Of a DNA stretch of 30,898 nucleotides, positions 1 through 7,203 are shown one piece after another (within the stretch, counting starts at the first letter, position 1; the number at the start of each line of letters is the position of its first letter). Origin of the DNA: a virus; IMG/VR virus record IMGVR_UViG_3300024261_000110, positions 1 through 30,898 of that record; one strand, written 5' to 3'. A program made the position numbers and the translations under genes. The notes under the pieces are model-generated. The model saw nothing but the letters and a program-made list of their open reading frames with translations. It was not told where the DNA came from and searched no databases.

Positions 1-171
1 GATATCGCGGCATGCGTACAAATCATTGATATTGTGACTAAACGAGGTGCTTTTGAAGGTGCTGAATTAGCCGATGTTGGTACTGTACGTAATCGTTTAA
101 CAGCATTCCTTGATGCTAATAAGCCAGCAGAACCAGATGCTGATGAAGATGCTGATAAAGAAGGCATGTAG
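1..171 (+). CDS. 3' end of a small conserved phage protein (5' end outside window)
   Basis: The reading frame is open from base 1 and ends at TAG 169-171, leaving 56 visible residues. The visible part holds an amphipathic stretch with 'TKRGAFEGAEL' and 'VGTVRNRLTAFLDA', then an acidic, Asp/Glu/Ala-rich tail. This RGAF...VG..y..l..FL pattern recalls small conserved proteins of unknown role in marine T4-like phages; that is memory of a pattern, not a database match. It sits just upstream of a tRNA and a DsbA-like gene. The start codon and full length cannot be seen, and no function is assigned. Confidence 0.75.
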   Translation, partial: DIAACVQIIDIVTKRGAFEGAELADVGTVRNRLTAFLDANKPAEPDADEDADKEGM

Positions 172-179
172 TAAGACCC

Positions 180-256
180 GCCCCTTTAGCTCAGTTGGTT
201 AGAGCATCCGACTCATAATCGGCAGGTCCACTGTTCAAGTCAGTGCAGGGGCACCA
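180..256 (+). tRNA. tRNA with CAU anticodon (Ile2 or elongator Met)
   Basis: The 77 bases fold as a cloverleaf. The acceptor strands GCCCCTT/CAGGGGC pair except at 7:66. The D-stem is GCTC/GAGC, and the anticodon loop CTCATAA reads CAU. The T-arm is CACTG-TTCAAGT-CAGTG, and the CCA end is encoded (discriminator A, then CCA). The anticodon stem pairs four of five positions (27:43 mismatched). The C-rich acceptor and the TTCAAGT T-loop resemble bacterial tRNA-Ile2, whose C34 becomes lysidine and decodes AUA, but elongator Met cannot be excluded. An AUA-reading tRNA would suit this AT-rich genome. Confidence 0.9.
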
Positions 257-279
257 AATTATATTATAGGAATTATATT

Positions 280-519
280 ATGTTAGATAGTGATAAGCAA
301 GACGTGAAGAAAGTGATGCAAGATGTTATTGACTCAATGATTCGTATCGAAGGTGAACGTGAATTCATTAAAGAGACAGTGAACGTACTATCTGAGAAAC
401 ATGACATCAATAAAGCAGTACTTAAAAAGGTTGCTAATATTATGCATAAAGCCAACATGGCAGAAGTGCAAGCAACTAACAATGACATTGAAGATTTGTT
501 CGAAGATTTGTCCAAATAA
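280..519 (+). CDS. dsbA: DsbA-like double-stranded DNA-binding protein
   Basis: 79 residues, small, helical and charged. The segment 'IRIEGEREFIKETVNVLSEK' followed by 'KKVANIMHKAN' and an acidic C-terminus resembles phage T4 DsbA, a small dsDNA-binding protein that assists late transcription. The length is near the family's (about 90). The start is an ATG 24 bases after the tRNA, with AGGAATT upstream as a modest Shine-Dalgarno site. Its stop lies just before the promoter at 521, so it belongs to the preceding transcription unit with the tRNA. The family assignment rests on the pattern of the middle third; a different small DNA-binding protein is possible. Confidence 0.55.
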   Translation: MLDSDKQDVKKVMQDVIDSMIRIEGEREFIKETVNVLSEKHDINKAVLKKVANIMHKANMAEVQATNNDIEDLFEDLSK

Positions 520-520
520 C

Positions 521-556
521 GGTGTACTTTTAGTACGCATTATGTTATAATAGATA
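521..556 (+). promoter_or_regulatory. Early/middle promoter P1 (TGTACT-17-TATAAT)
   Basis: TGTACT at 523-528 and TATAAT at 546-551 are separated by 17 bp, with TG two bases before TATAAT (extended -10). It belongs to a family of eight near-identical promoters in the window sharing GGTGTAC[A/T]TTT and TATAATAGAT. It overlaps the end of the DsbA-like gene and would start a roughly 100-base leader before gene 44. Confidence 0.85.
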
Positions 557-567
557 TAAGTTAACGC

Positions 568-635
568 AAAGGTTTTTGAGCTCAATAGCTCCTTTCCTTG
601 TTTCCATTTTGGTTGTAATGGGCGTGAAACAACCA
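568..635 (+). promoter_or_regulatory. Two hairpins in the leader of gene 44
   Basis: The first hairpin is GAGCT (578-582) / AGCTC (587-591) with a CAAT loop, extended by AAAG/CTTT across a bulge. The second is TGGTTGT (610-616) / ACAACCA (629-635), a 7-bp stem with a 12-base loop. Both lie in the untranslated leader between promoter P1 and the GGAG ribosome-binding site at 650-653. Leader control of clamp-loader translation is known in T4 through RegA, but no RegA site is claimed here. The function is unknown. Confidence 0.45.
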
Positions 636-659
636 CCTAATTATACTATGGAGATGTGA

Positions 660-1592
660 ATGAGAAATGATTTTTTATGGGTTGAGAAATATCGCCCAGC
701 CACTATTGATGAATGTATTTTAGATGAATCTTTAAAGACTACATTTAAACAAATAATTAAGAGTGGTGAGCTTCCAAACATGATGTTTACTGGTTCAGCG
801 GGTGTAGGTAAGACTACTGTAGCCAGAGCACTTTGTAATGAAATGGGGCTTGATCATATAATCATTAACGGTTCGGAAGATGGAAACATCGATACTCTTC
901 GTGGTAAAATCAAACAGTTCGCTTCAACTGTTTCATTACAGGGAGGATATAAAGTAGTCATTTTAGATGAGGCTGATTACCTAAACCCCCAATCTACTCA
1001 ACCGGCTCTTCGTGGATTCATTGAAGAGTTCTCTAACAACTGTCGATTCATTCTAACTTGTAACTTCAAGAATAGAATTATTGAACCATTGCACTCACGG
1101 TGTTCTGTGTATGAATTCAATACTGGTTCAAAGGCTATCATGGCCGGTCAATTCATGGAACGTCTTAAGACTATCTTAACAACTGAACATATCAAGTTTG
1201 AAGATAGAGTTGTTGCTGAACTAATCATGAAACATATGCCTGACTGGAGGCGTGTCCTGAATGAATGTCAACGGTACAGTGTTGGTGGTACTATTGATGC
1301 AGGCATTCTAGTGACATTATCAGAAACGTCTATTAAAGAACTTATGGTTGACCTTAAGAAAAAGAACTTTAAAGGTATGCGTAAATGGGTTGTGGATAAC
1401 ATTGATATGGAGAGTGCTAAGTTATTCAGAATGATATATGATAACATGCTAGAGTATGTTGATCCTTCTTATATACCTCAATTGGTTATGACACTTGCCG
1501 ACTACTCATATAAAGATGCATTCGTTGCAGATCATGAATTGAATACTGTTGCTTGTCTCACCGAGATCATGTCACAAGGTCAATTTAAATGA
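660..1592 (+). CDS. 44: Sliding clamp loader ATPase subunit (gp44)
   Basis: 310 residues; T4 gp44 has 319. AAA+ ATPase that, with gp62, loads the gp45 clamp at primer-template junctions. The N-terminus 'LWVEKYRP' is the classic clamp-loader opening. Walker A is GSAGVGKT near residues 45-52, Walker B is VVILDEAD near 99-106, and the SRC arginine-finger motif is near 146-148. GGAG at 650-653 sets the ATG start at 660. It overlaps gene 62 by 4 bases (ATGA), matching the T4 44-62-regA-43 order and implying translational coupling. Transcription is from P1 through a structured leader. Identity is secure. Confidence 0.97.
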   Translation: MRNDFLWVEKYRPATIDECILDESLKTTFKQIIKSGELPNMMFTGSAGVGKTTVARALCNEMGLDHIIINGSEDGNIDTLRGKIKQFASTVSLQGGYKVVILDEADYLNPQSTQPALRGFIEEFSNNCRFILTCNFKNRIIEPLHSRCSVYEFNTGSKAIMAGQFMERLKTILTTEHIKFEDRVVAELIMKHMPDWRRVLNECQRYSVGGTIDAGILVTLSETSIKELMVDLKKKNFKGMRKWVVDNIDMESAKLFRMIYDNMLEYVDPSYIPQLVMTLADYSYKDAFVADHELNTVACLTEIMSQGQFK

Positions 1593-2002
1593 CACTAAAT
1601 CGTAACACCAATGCCTTAGATAAGAATCCGTTCTCTTATTTAAATGCTATTAATAAAAATGTATGGTATCATTTTAAAGATACTGTAATAGATAACAAAG
1701 ACTATCCGGCCTTTATGGTTAACCGCGGTCTTTCTTATTTTCCTGACACTGTGTTATACGCTAATGAGATGAATATGAAAGCACATGTCGATGGACAATT
1801 ACAATTCGCGTTTTATATAAATATTATCAGGAAACGTAAACGTTTCTCGAAGTGGAATAAAGCTTCTGAGTCTGATGATATAAAATCTATTAAAGAATAC
1901 TACGGGTATTCGAATGAAAAGGCCAGAGACGTTCTTCCGCTTTTAACTAATAATCAGTTGAAAATTATAAAGGAACGTATAGATCATGGTGGAACTAAAT
2001 GA
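1589..2002 (+). CDS. 62: Clamp loader small subunit (gp62)
   Basis: 137 residues, shorter than T4 gp62 (187). Accessory subunit that holds the gp44 tetramer in the clamp-loading complex. Seen: 'NPFSYLNAIN' at the N-terminus, 'YPAFMVNRGLSYFPDTVLY' and a basic 'YINIIRKRKRFSKW', matching the gp62 pattern including the conserved NR.LSYF.D segment. The start ATG overlaps the gp44 stop by 4 bases, and its 3' end overlaps the regA reading frame by 17 bases if RegA starts at 1986. Position between 44 and regA is strong supporting context. Confidence 0.93.
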   Translation: MTLNRNTNALDKNPFSYLNAINKNVWYHFKDTVIDNKDYPAFMVNRGLSYFPDTVLYANEMNMKAHVDGQLQFAFYINIIRKRKRFSKWNKASESDDIKSIKEYYGYSNEKARDVLPLLTNNQLKIIKERIDHGGTK

Positions 2003-2396
2003 TGAGATAGCAAATTGGAATCCCGATATGATGTTGGAAGTGACACTAGCACAACCAGATGACTTCTTAAAAATAAGAGAGACCCTAACTAGAATGGGAG
2101 TTGCTTCAAAGAAGGACTCAAAATTATATCAGTCATGTCACATCCTTCATAAGCAAGGACGATATTTCATTACCCACTTTAAAGAGTTATTCTTACTAGA
2201 TGGTAAGCCATCTAACCTAACAGAAAATGACATTGGTCGACGTAATACCATTGTTACCTTAATGTCTGATTGGGGTTTATTAGAAACAGTAGAGGTTATT
2301 GGTGCCACCGCCCCTCTTAACCAAATTAAAATTATTTCCCATAAGGATAAGTCCGAATGGGAATTATGCCCTAAGTACAACATAGGCATAAAATAG
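1986..2396 (+). CDS. regA: RegA translational repressor
   Basis: RNA-binding protein that represses translation of early phage mRNAs by binding near their start codons. The segments 'DFLKIRETLTRMG', 'LYQSCHILHKQGRYFI' and 'HFKEL', the 'DWGLLE' turn and the C-terminal 'PKYNIG' align along the whole of T4 RegA (122 residues). Two starts are possible. The ATG at 1986 gives 136 residues, has AGGA 11 bases upstream and overlaps gene 62. The ATG pair at 2028/2031 gives about 121-122 residues and matches the T4 N-terminus exactly, with GGAA upstream. The longer form is given because it has no competing stop; the shorter is equally plausible. Confidence 0.95.
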   Translation: MVELNDEIANWNPDMMLEVTLAQPDDFLKIRETLTRMGVASKKDSKLYQSCHILHKQGRYFITHFKELFLLDGKPSNLTENDIGRRNTIVTLMSDWGLLETVEVIGATAPLNQIKIISHKDKSEWELCPKYNIGIK

Positions 2397-2399
2397 AAT

Positions 2400-2450
2400 T
2401 TAAGGCATGCTTCGGGTGCCTTAATGTAGCAGTGATCCAAGAGGGTCACT
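2400..2450 (+). terminator. Two tandem hairpins after regA
   Basis: The first pairs TTAAGGCA (2400-2407) with TGCCTTAA (2417-2424) over an inner TTCG turn. The second pairs AGTGATCC (2431-2438) with GGGTCACT (2443-2450) around an AAGA loop. They fill the gap between regA and the Hsp20 gene. There is no long T-run, so termination may be partial; mRNA stabilisation or processing is an alternative. Confidence 0.45.
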
Positions 2451-2481
2451 ATAATTAAAACTCGCTTAACAGGAGAAATGT

Positions 2482-2913
2482 ATGACAAACTATCAAAGAG
2501 ATCTATTCTTTGGATTCGACGACTTATTCAATTCGTTGAACAACCCTAAACAACAACAATCGTACCCGCCATATAATGTGGTAAAGAAAGATGATAATCA
2601 TTACTTGATTGAAATCGCAGTGGCTGGATTCAAATTAAATGAAATCGATGTGGTCTTAAAGAAGGGAATCTTAACCGTTACAGGTACTAAAGATAAATTC
2701 GCAAATGGCGATGAATATATCCATAAGGGTATTTCAACGAGAGACTTTACAAGATCATTTACTTTAGCTGAGACTATTAAAGTGGTTGGTGCTGATATTG
2801 TTGATGGGGTGTTACTAATTGGATTAGAGAACACAACCCCAGAGGAAGACAAACCCCAAACTATTAAGTTAGGTGAATTCACCGCTAAAGCTAAAGAATT
2901 GCTTTTAGGCTAA
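2482..2913 (+). CDS. Small heat-shock protein, Hsp20/alpha-crystallin family
   Basis: 143 residues, typical for IbpA-like small chaperones, which hold unfolding proteins for refolding and act in the cytoplasm as oligomers. The N-terminal 'FFGFDDLFNSL' is the short oligomerisation arm. 'YPPYNVVKKDDNHYLIEIAV' opens the alpha-crystallin domain, 'LTVTGTKD' matches the L.V.G strand, and 'GISTRDFTRSFTL' matches the conserved (G)I..R.F.R.F.L motif. AGGAG upstream supports the ATG. Hsp20 genes are frequent in marine T4-like phages, where capsid or replisome folding is the usual guess. It lies between two hairpin elements and has no recognisable promoter of its own. Confidence 0.93.
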   Translation: MTNYQRDLFFGFDDLFNSLNNPKQQQSYPPYNVVKKDDNHYLIEIAVAGFKLNEIDVVLKKGILTVTGTKDKFANGDEYIHKGISTRDFTRSFTLAETIKVVGADIVDGVLLIGLENTTPEEDKPQTIKLGEFTAKAKELLLG

Positions 2914-2921
2914 TAGTACAT

Positions 2922-2949
2922 TACAGTATACATTAAGCTGTATACTGTA
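2922..2949 (+). repeat. Perfect 11-bp inverted repeat (hairpin)
   Basis: TACAGTATACA (2922-2932) and TGTATACTGTA (2939-2949) form a perfect 11-bp stem with a 6-base loop, just after the Hsp20 stop. No T-run follows. It could be an RNA hairpin that stabilises or ends the Hsp20 mRNA, or a DNA operator; the sequence does not decide. Confidence 0.6.
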
Positions 2950-2979
2950 TACTATATTATACATAATGGAGAAACACTA

Positions 2980-3264
2980 ATGAGTGACCCAAAAATCGTA
3001 AGACTAGTAACAGGCGAAGAGCTTTTATGCAAGATAACAGACTCTAACGAAAACCATGTAACTATCGAAAACCCTCTAATTATTATCCCTACAGCCGATG
3101 CCAAGATTCAGTTCTTGCCTTATATGGCCTATGCGGATTTTAAAACTCTGCCACTGAGAACACAGGATATCATGTTTGTGGTTAATCCTTCATCTCGAAT
3201 GGCTGATAAATTCTTAGAAGCTACTTCAGGTATTATAACAAATGATACAAAAATAGTTACATAA
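2980..3264 (+). CDS. Small beta-rich protein of unknown function upstream of DNA polymerase
   Basis: 94 residues. GGAG precedes the ATG. The opening 'KIVRLVTGEELLCKI', followed by 'NHVTIENPLII' and 'FLPYMAY', resembles a family found beside gene 43 in marine T4-like phages. Its alternating hydrophobic strands with a conserved G-E turn look like an Sm/LSm-type beta-barrel. The fold is a guess from pattern only. It ends three bases before the promoter of the polymerase gene. An RNA-binding role would follow if the Sm-like idea held, but nothing visible proves it. Confidence 0.7.
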   Translation: MSDPKIVRLVTGEELLCKITDSNENHVTIENPLIIIPTADAKIQFLPYMAYADFKTLPLRTQDIMFVVNPSSRMADKFLEATSGIITNDTKIVT

Positions 3265-3266
3265 AA

Positions 3267-3302
3267 GGTGTACATTTGCTGTTAATTGTGTTATAATAGA
3301 TA
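3267..3302 (+). promoter_or_regulatory. Promoter P2 of gene 43 (TGTACA-17-TATAAT)
   Basis: TGTACA at 3269-3274 and TATAAT at 3292-3297, 17 bp apart, with the shared TTTGCTG element and extended TG. The last T of the -10 box lies only 6 bases before the DNA polymerase ATG at 3304, so the predicted +1 falls on or within a base of the start codon. Confidence 0.85.
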
Positions 3303-3303
3303 C

Positions 3304-5811
3304 ATGATTAACAAAAAACTATATACTAACGCATATCGATATGGCAGTAAAATTCGCTATATCGGCTATGAAGACGGAAAGCGTGTCCAACGCGCTGTCC
3401 CTTTCAAACCTACTCTTTACGTAACATCACAAGATACTTCTTCTAAATGGAAATCTCTTGACGGGAGTAACATTGAACCTATCAACTTTAGTTCAATGAG
3501 AGAAGCTTCAGACTTTGTCAAGCAATATTCTGGAGTCGACAAGTTTAACATATATGGTAATACCAATTATGCTATTCAATATCTGAATCAAGAATTCCCT
3601 GGCCAGATCGAATGGGATCCTAAACATATCAACATAACCTCTATCGATATTGAAACAAAATTCGAAGACGGTTTCCCTCACCCTGATATAGCAGATCAAG
3701 AAGTGACTGCAATCACATGCAAGAATAACATTGATGATATCTATTATGTCTTTGGTTGTGGTGAATATGATGTTGAGAAGTCATATATGCAAACCAACCA
3801 AGTGATATACACTAAATGTAATGATGAGAAAGAATTGCTTATGCGATATGTTATTCATATGCAAGATGTAGATATCATCACCGGTTGGAATGTACGTTTC
3901 TTTGATATACCATATCTTGTAAATAGAATTGCATCGGTATGTGGTGAAACTATAATGAAGAAGTTATCGCCTTGGGGTGATATTGCAGAACGAAAGATTG
4001 AAACCTTTGGTCATGCACGACAAACCTTTGAGTTAAAGGGTGTAACTATTCTTGACTATCTTGAAATATATAAGAAGTTTACGCATGTACCAAGAGAATC
4101 GTATAAACTAGATCATATTGCTCATGTTGAATTAGGTGAGAAGAAGTTATCCTATGAAGAGTTCGGTGATCTTAACATACTATATGCAAAGAACTATCAA
4201 AAGTTTATTGACTATAATATTAAAGACGTTGAGTTGATCGATCGCCTTGAGGATAAGCTAGGTCTTATTACGCTTGCAATGACAATGGCATACAAAGGTG
4301 GTGTTAACTATAACGATGTTATGGGTACTGTTGCTATTTGGGATTCAATTATTTATCGTGATCTAGACATGATCGGTATAGCTATTCCTCAACCAAAATC
4401 TCATAAGAAAGAATCTTATCCGGGTGGATATGTTAAAGATCCTATAGTTGGCAAGCATGACTGGGTTGTATCGTTTGACTTGAACTCACTTTATCCTTCG
4501 ATCATTATGCAGTATAACATGAGTCCTGAAACTATCATTGTGGGTAAAGACTTGCAAGTGACAGTGGATAGTATATTAGATAATAAAGTTAAGAACTCAA
4601 GGCCTGATACGGCACTAGCCGCTAATGGTGTACGATTCGATACTTCTAAGCAAGGTGTACTCCCTCGTATTATTGAAGAGATGTACGAAGAGCGTGTATT
4701 AATTAAACAAAAAATGTTAAAAGCACAACAGGATTTAGAGAATTGTGATAAGTCAAATAAGACTGCAATTTATGAAGCTGAGAAAAGAATTGCTATTGCT
4801 AAGAATAATCAGTTAGCGATCAAGCTTCTTTTAAACTCGTTGTATGGTGCTATGGGTAATATATGGTTCAGATACTTTGATATACGTATTGCTACTGCCG
4901 TAACATTATCTGGACAAGCCACGATCAAATGGGCAGAGAAACATCTTAATGAATATTTAAACAAACTAATGGAGACAAATGGAAACACTGATTATGTTAT
5001 TGCTATTGACACTGATAGTGTTTACGTCAACCTGGGTCCTCTTGTACATAAGCTTAACCCTCCTAACCCTGTTGACTTCCTTGATCAAGTTTGTGGCGGT
5101 AAATTGGAGAATGTCCTTGTTAACGCTTATAATGATTTATACTCTAGGTTGGGTGGTATCACTAATAAAATGGTCATGGGTCGAGAAGTTATTGCTGATC
5201 GAGGTATTTGGACAGCTAAGAAACGTTACATCTTAAATGTACATGATAACGAAGGTGTTCGATATACTAAGCCCAAGTTAAAGATTATGGGTATTGAAGC
5301 TATTAAGAGTTCTACCCCTGAGATATGTCGTGATGAATTAAAGAGTTTATTCACGACGATTATGACTAAGGACGAAGAAAGTGTTCAAAAACAAATTGCA
5401 GACTTTAAACAAGTATTCGTGTCAGCATCACCAGAGCAAGTAGCATTCCCTCGTGGTGTTAACGAGCTTGATAAATGGAAGGATAGCGAAACTGTATATT
5501 CGAAAGGTACACCTATTCATGTTCGTGGTGCACTCCTTCATAACAATTTTATTACAGAGAATAGACTTAAACGTCGTGTGAATCTAATTACACCAGGCGA
5601 CAAGATTAAATTCACATATCTTAAGAAGCCTAATCCAATAAAGGAGAATGTAATCTCTTTCATTGATTATCTACCAAAGCAACTTAAGTTAGAATCATAT
5701 ATAGATTATGATATGCAATTTGATAAGACATATATGAGTGTGATAACACCGATTTTAGATTCGATCGGATGGAAAGCAGAACCAGAATTCACTTTAGAAA
5801 ACTTTTTTTAA
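3304..5811 (+). CDS. 43: DNA polymerase, family B (gp43)
   Basis: 836 residues; T4 gp43 has 898. Replicative polymerase with proofreading. Exonuclease motifs: DIET near 116-119, NVRFFD near 196-201 and YNIKD near 304-308. Polymerase motifs: A DLNSLYPSII near 392, B KLLLNSLYGAMGN near 507, C DTDS near 569. All catalytic aspartates are present. The C-terminal 'LENFF' fits a clamp-binding tail. The start at 3304 (MINKK) matches the family N-terminus. An in-frame TTG at 3286 would lie inside the promoter and is rejected. No Shine-Dalgarno sequence precedes 3304, suggesting leaderless translation. The gene is intact, without intein or intron. Confidence 0.98.
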   Translation: MINKKLYTNAYRYGSKIRYIGYEDGKRVQRAVPFKPTLYVTSQDTSSKWKSLDGSNIEPINFSSMREASDFVKQYSGVDKFNIYGNTNYAIQYLNQEFPGQIEWDPKHINITSIDIETKFEDGFPHPDIADQEVTAITCKNNIDDIYYVFGCGEYDVEKSYMQTNQVIYTKCNDEKELLMRYVIHMQDVDIITGWNVRFFDIPYLVNRIASVCGETIMKKLSPWGDIAERKIETFGHARQTFELKGVTILDYLEIYKKFTHVPRESYKLDHIAHVELGEKKLSYEEFGDLNILYAKNYQKFIDYNIKDVELIDRLEDKLGLITLAMTMAYKGGVNYNDVMGTVAIWDSIIYRDLDMIGIAIPQPKSHKKESYPGGYVKDPIVGKHDWVVSFDLNSLYPSIIMQYNMSPETIIVGKDLQVTVDSILDNKVKNSRPDTALAANGVRFDTSKQGVLPRIIEEMYEERVLIKQKMLKAQQDLENCDKSNKTAIYEAEKRIAIAKNNQLAIKLLLNSLYGAMGNIWFRYFDIRIATAVTLSGQATIKWAEKHLNEYLNKLMETNGNTDYVIAIDTDSVYVNLGPLVHKLNPPNPVDFLDQVCGGKLENVLVNAYNDLYSRLGGITNKMVMGREVIADRGIWTAKKRYILNVHDNEGVRYTKPKLKIMGIEAIKSSTPEICRDELKSLFTTIMTKDEESVQKQIADFKQVFVSASPEQVAFPRGVNELDKWKDSETVYSKGTPIHVRGALLHNNFITENRLKRRVNLITPGDKIKFTYLKKPNPIKENVISFIDYLPKQLKLESYIDYDMQFDKTYMSVITPILDSIGWKAEPEFTLENFF

Positions 5812-5812
5812 G

Positions 5813-5848
5813 GGTGTACTTTTACTGAGAACTATGGTATAATAGATA
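5813..5848 (+). promoter_or_regulatory. Promoter P3 (TGTACT-17-TATAAT)
   Basis: TGTACT 5815-5820 and TATAAT 5838-5843, 17 bp apart, with TTTACTG after the -35 box. It starts immediately after the gene 43 stop and precedes a GGAG ribosome-binding site and the gene at 5867. Confidence 0.85.
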
Positions 5849-5866
5849 TATAACGGAGAAAATATA

Positions 5867-6274
5867 ATGAGTATAAATTGGCCACTAGACATGCACAAGA
5901 TGCATGACAAATATGGAATTAACACACTAGTAAAGGGGATGGATGTAAGTACACTATCATCGTTTATTAGATTTAGAGCTGAATGCGTCCAAGAAGAAGT
6001 GGATGAGTTTAAAGATGCTATTAAAGCAAATGATGCTGAGGAGATGGTAGATGCACTAATCGATATGTGTGTATTTGCTATTGGAACATTAGACTTAATG
6101 GAAGTTGATGCTAACGAAGCATGGAATAAAGTTCTTAAAGCTAACATGGATAAGAGCGTTGGTATTAAAGAAGGAAGACCCAATCCTTTAGGACTACCAG
6201 ATCTTATTAAACCTGAAGACTGGACAGCGCCGGATCATTTAGGCAATCATGGTGGATTCATTTACGTAGTATAA
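5867..6274 (+). CDS. MazG/HisE-like nucleoside triphosphate pyrophosphohydrolase
   Basis: 135 residues of the all-alpha NTP pyrophosphatase superfamily, which splits (d)NTPs to NMP and pyrophosphate. The metal-binding pattern is visible: EEVDE near residues 43-47, then EMVDALID near 63-70 (EExxE...ExxD). The tail 'KPEDWTAPDH' is typical of phage members. It is first in the unit that also carries gp42 and alpha-glucosyltransferase. In T4 the dCTPase gp56, of the same superfamily, removes dCTP so that hydroxymethyl-dCTP is used; this protein is a candidate for that role by inference. GGAG precedes the ATG. It overlaps the next gene by one base (TAATG). Confidence 0.82.
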   Translation: MSINWPLDMHKMHDKYGINTLVKGMDVSTLSSFIRFRAECVQEEVDEFKDAIKANDAEEMVDALIDMCVFAIGTLDLMEVDANEAWNKVLKANMDKSVGIKEGRPNPLGLPDLIKPEDWTAPDHLGNHGGFIYVV

Positions 6275-7203
6275 TGACCGAGTTAACTCTTTACAAATCG
6301 ATATACGATAATAAAACCCATAAGCGAATGAGCTTCGATTCATTTGCAAAGTTTGAAGACATGTTATATACACTGTCTAAGAAACCATTGCCCGACAAGC
6401 AATCAGCAATGTTAATGACACCTGCTATCTATTTACCTGACACGACCAGAGCAAATGATAACGTTGTATCGTGGGCTGGTTGGGCCGCGGTAGATGTTGA
6501 TGTTGATGCTGAACAGATTTTAAAGGAGTTAACTAAAGAGTATTATTATGTATGTTATTCGACGGCATCGTCTACTAAAGAGAAACCTAAGTTTAGATTG
6601 GTATTCCCCTTAAGTAATGATGTTCCAGCTGATAAGATCAAACACTTTTGGTATGCTCTCAATAAAGAATTAAATGATATTGGTGATCCCCAAACAAAGG
6701 ATCTATCGCGCATGTACTACATACCCGCTACGTACGCAGGCGCAGACAACTTCATCTTTACAAATAAAGGTGATGTAATGAACCCTAATGCTATTATGCT
6801 AAAGCACGATTATGTAGAGAAGACCGGTGGCAGCTTCATAGATAAGTTACCACCTGCGATCAGGGAACAAATGTTAGCACATCGTAGGAGCGTACTAACA
6901 AACACAAACATACACTGGACAAGTTATCATGATTGCCCATTTGTAAATAAAAAACTGGTAAATGAATATAGACTTATCAGTGAAACTGGATGGTATTCTA
7001 AGATGTATGGCATTATGCTAAACATTGCCGGGAATGCACTTCGCAAAAAATATCCAATAACGGCGTTGGAGATAACAACACTATGTAAGGAGATCGACAA
7101 TGAGACAGGACAATGGTACAAAAATCGAGCATTTGTCAAAGAAGCTGAACGGGCTATTGAGTATGCCACAGCAGACAGTCCCGCTAGCGTTTATTCATTT
7201 TAG
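6274..7203 (+). CDS. Primase-polymerase (AEP)-like protein
   Basis: 309 residues. Residues about 70-155 carry the pattern of archaeo-eukaryotic-type primase-polymerase and RepB-like domains: 'AAVDVDVD' (acidic catalytic pair), 'STASSTKEKPKFRLVFPLS' and 'DPQTKDLSRMYYIP', the last matching the D...dpsR..flP signature. The position usually held by a catalytic His in the second motif reads Ser (STASS rather than STASH), so it may be inactive or use another residue. Residues about 220-309 are helical and could be a PriCT-like accessory domain. No helicase domain is fused. It starts at TAATG on the stop of the pyrophosphohydrolase, and its last 104 bases overlap the next gene. Confidence 0.55.
   Translation: MTELTLYKSIYDNKTHKRMSFDSFAKFEDMLYTLSKKPLPDKQSAMLMTPAIYLPDTTRANDNVVSWAGWAAVDVDVDAEQILKELTKEYYYVCYSTASSTKEKPKFRLVFPLSNDVPADKIKHFWYALNKELNDIGDPQTKDLSRMYYIPATYAGADNFIFTNKGDVMNPNAIMLKHDYVEKTGGSFIDKLPPAIREQMLAHRRSVLTNTNIHWTSYHDCPFVNKKLVNEYRLISETGWYSKMYGIMLNIAGNALRKKYPITALEITTLCKEIDNETGQWYKNRAFVKEAERAIEYATADSPASVYSF

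Noticed and set aside
1816-1823. TATAAATA inside gene 62
   Set aside because: It lies mid-gene with no gene start at a fitting distance; a few chance copies are expected in DNA this AT-rich.
3286-3303. Six-residue N-terminal extension of DNA polymerase from a TTG at 3286
   Set aside because: The extension overlaps the -10 box of promoter P2, and family N-termini align with the ATG at 3304.
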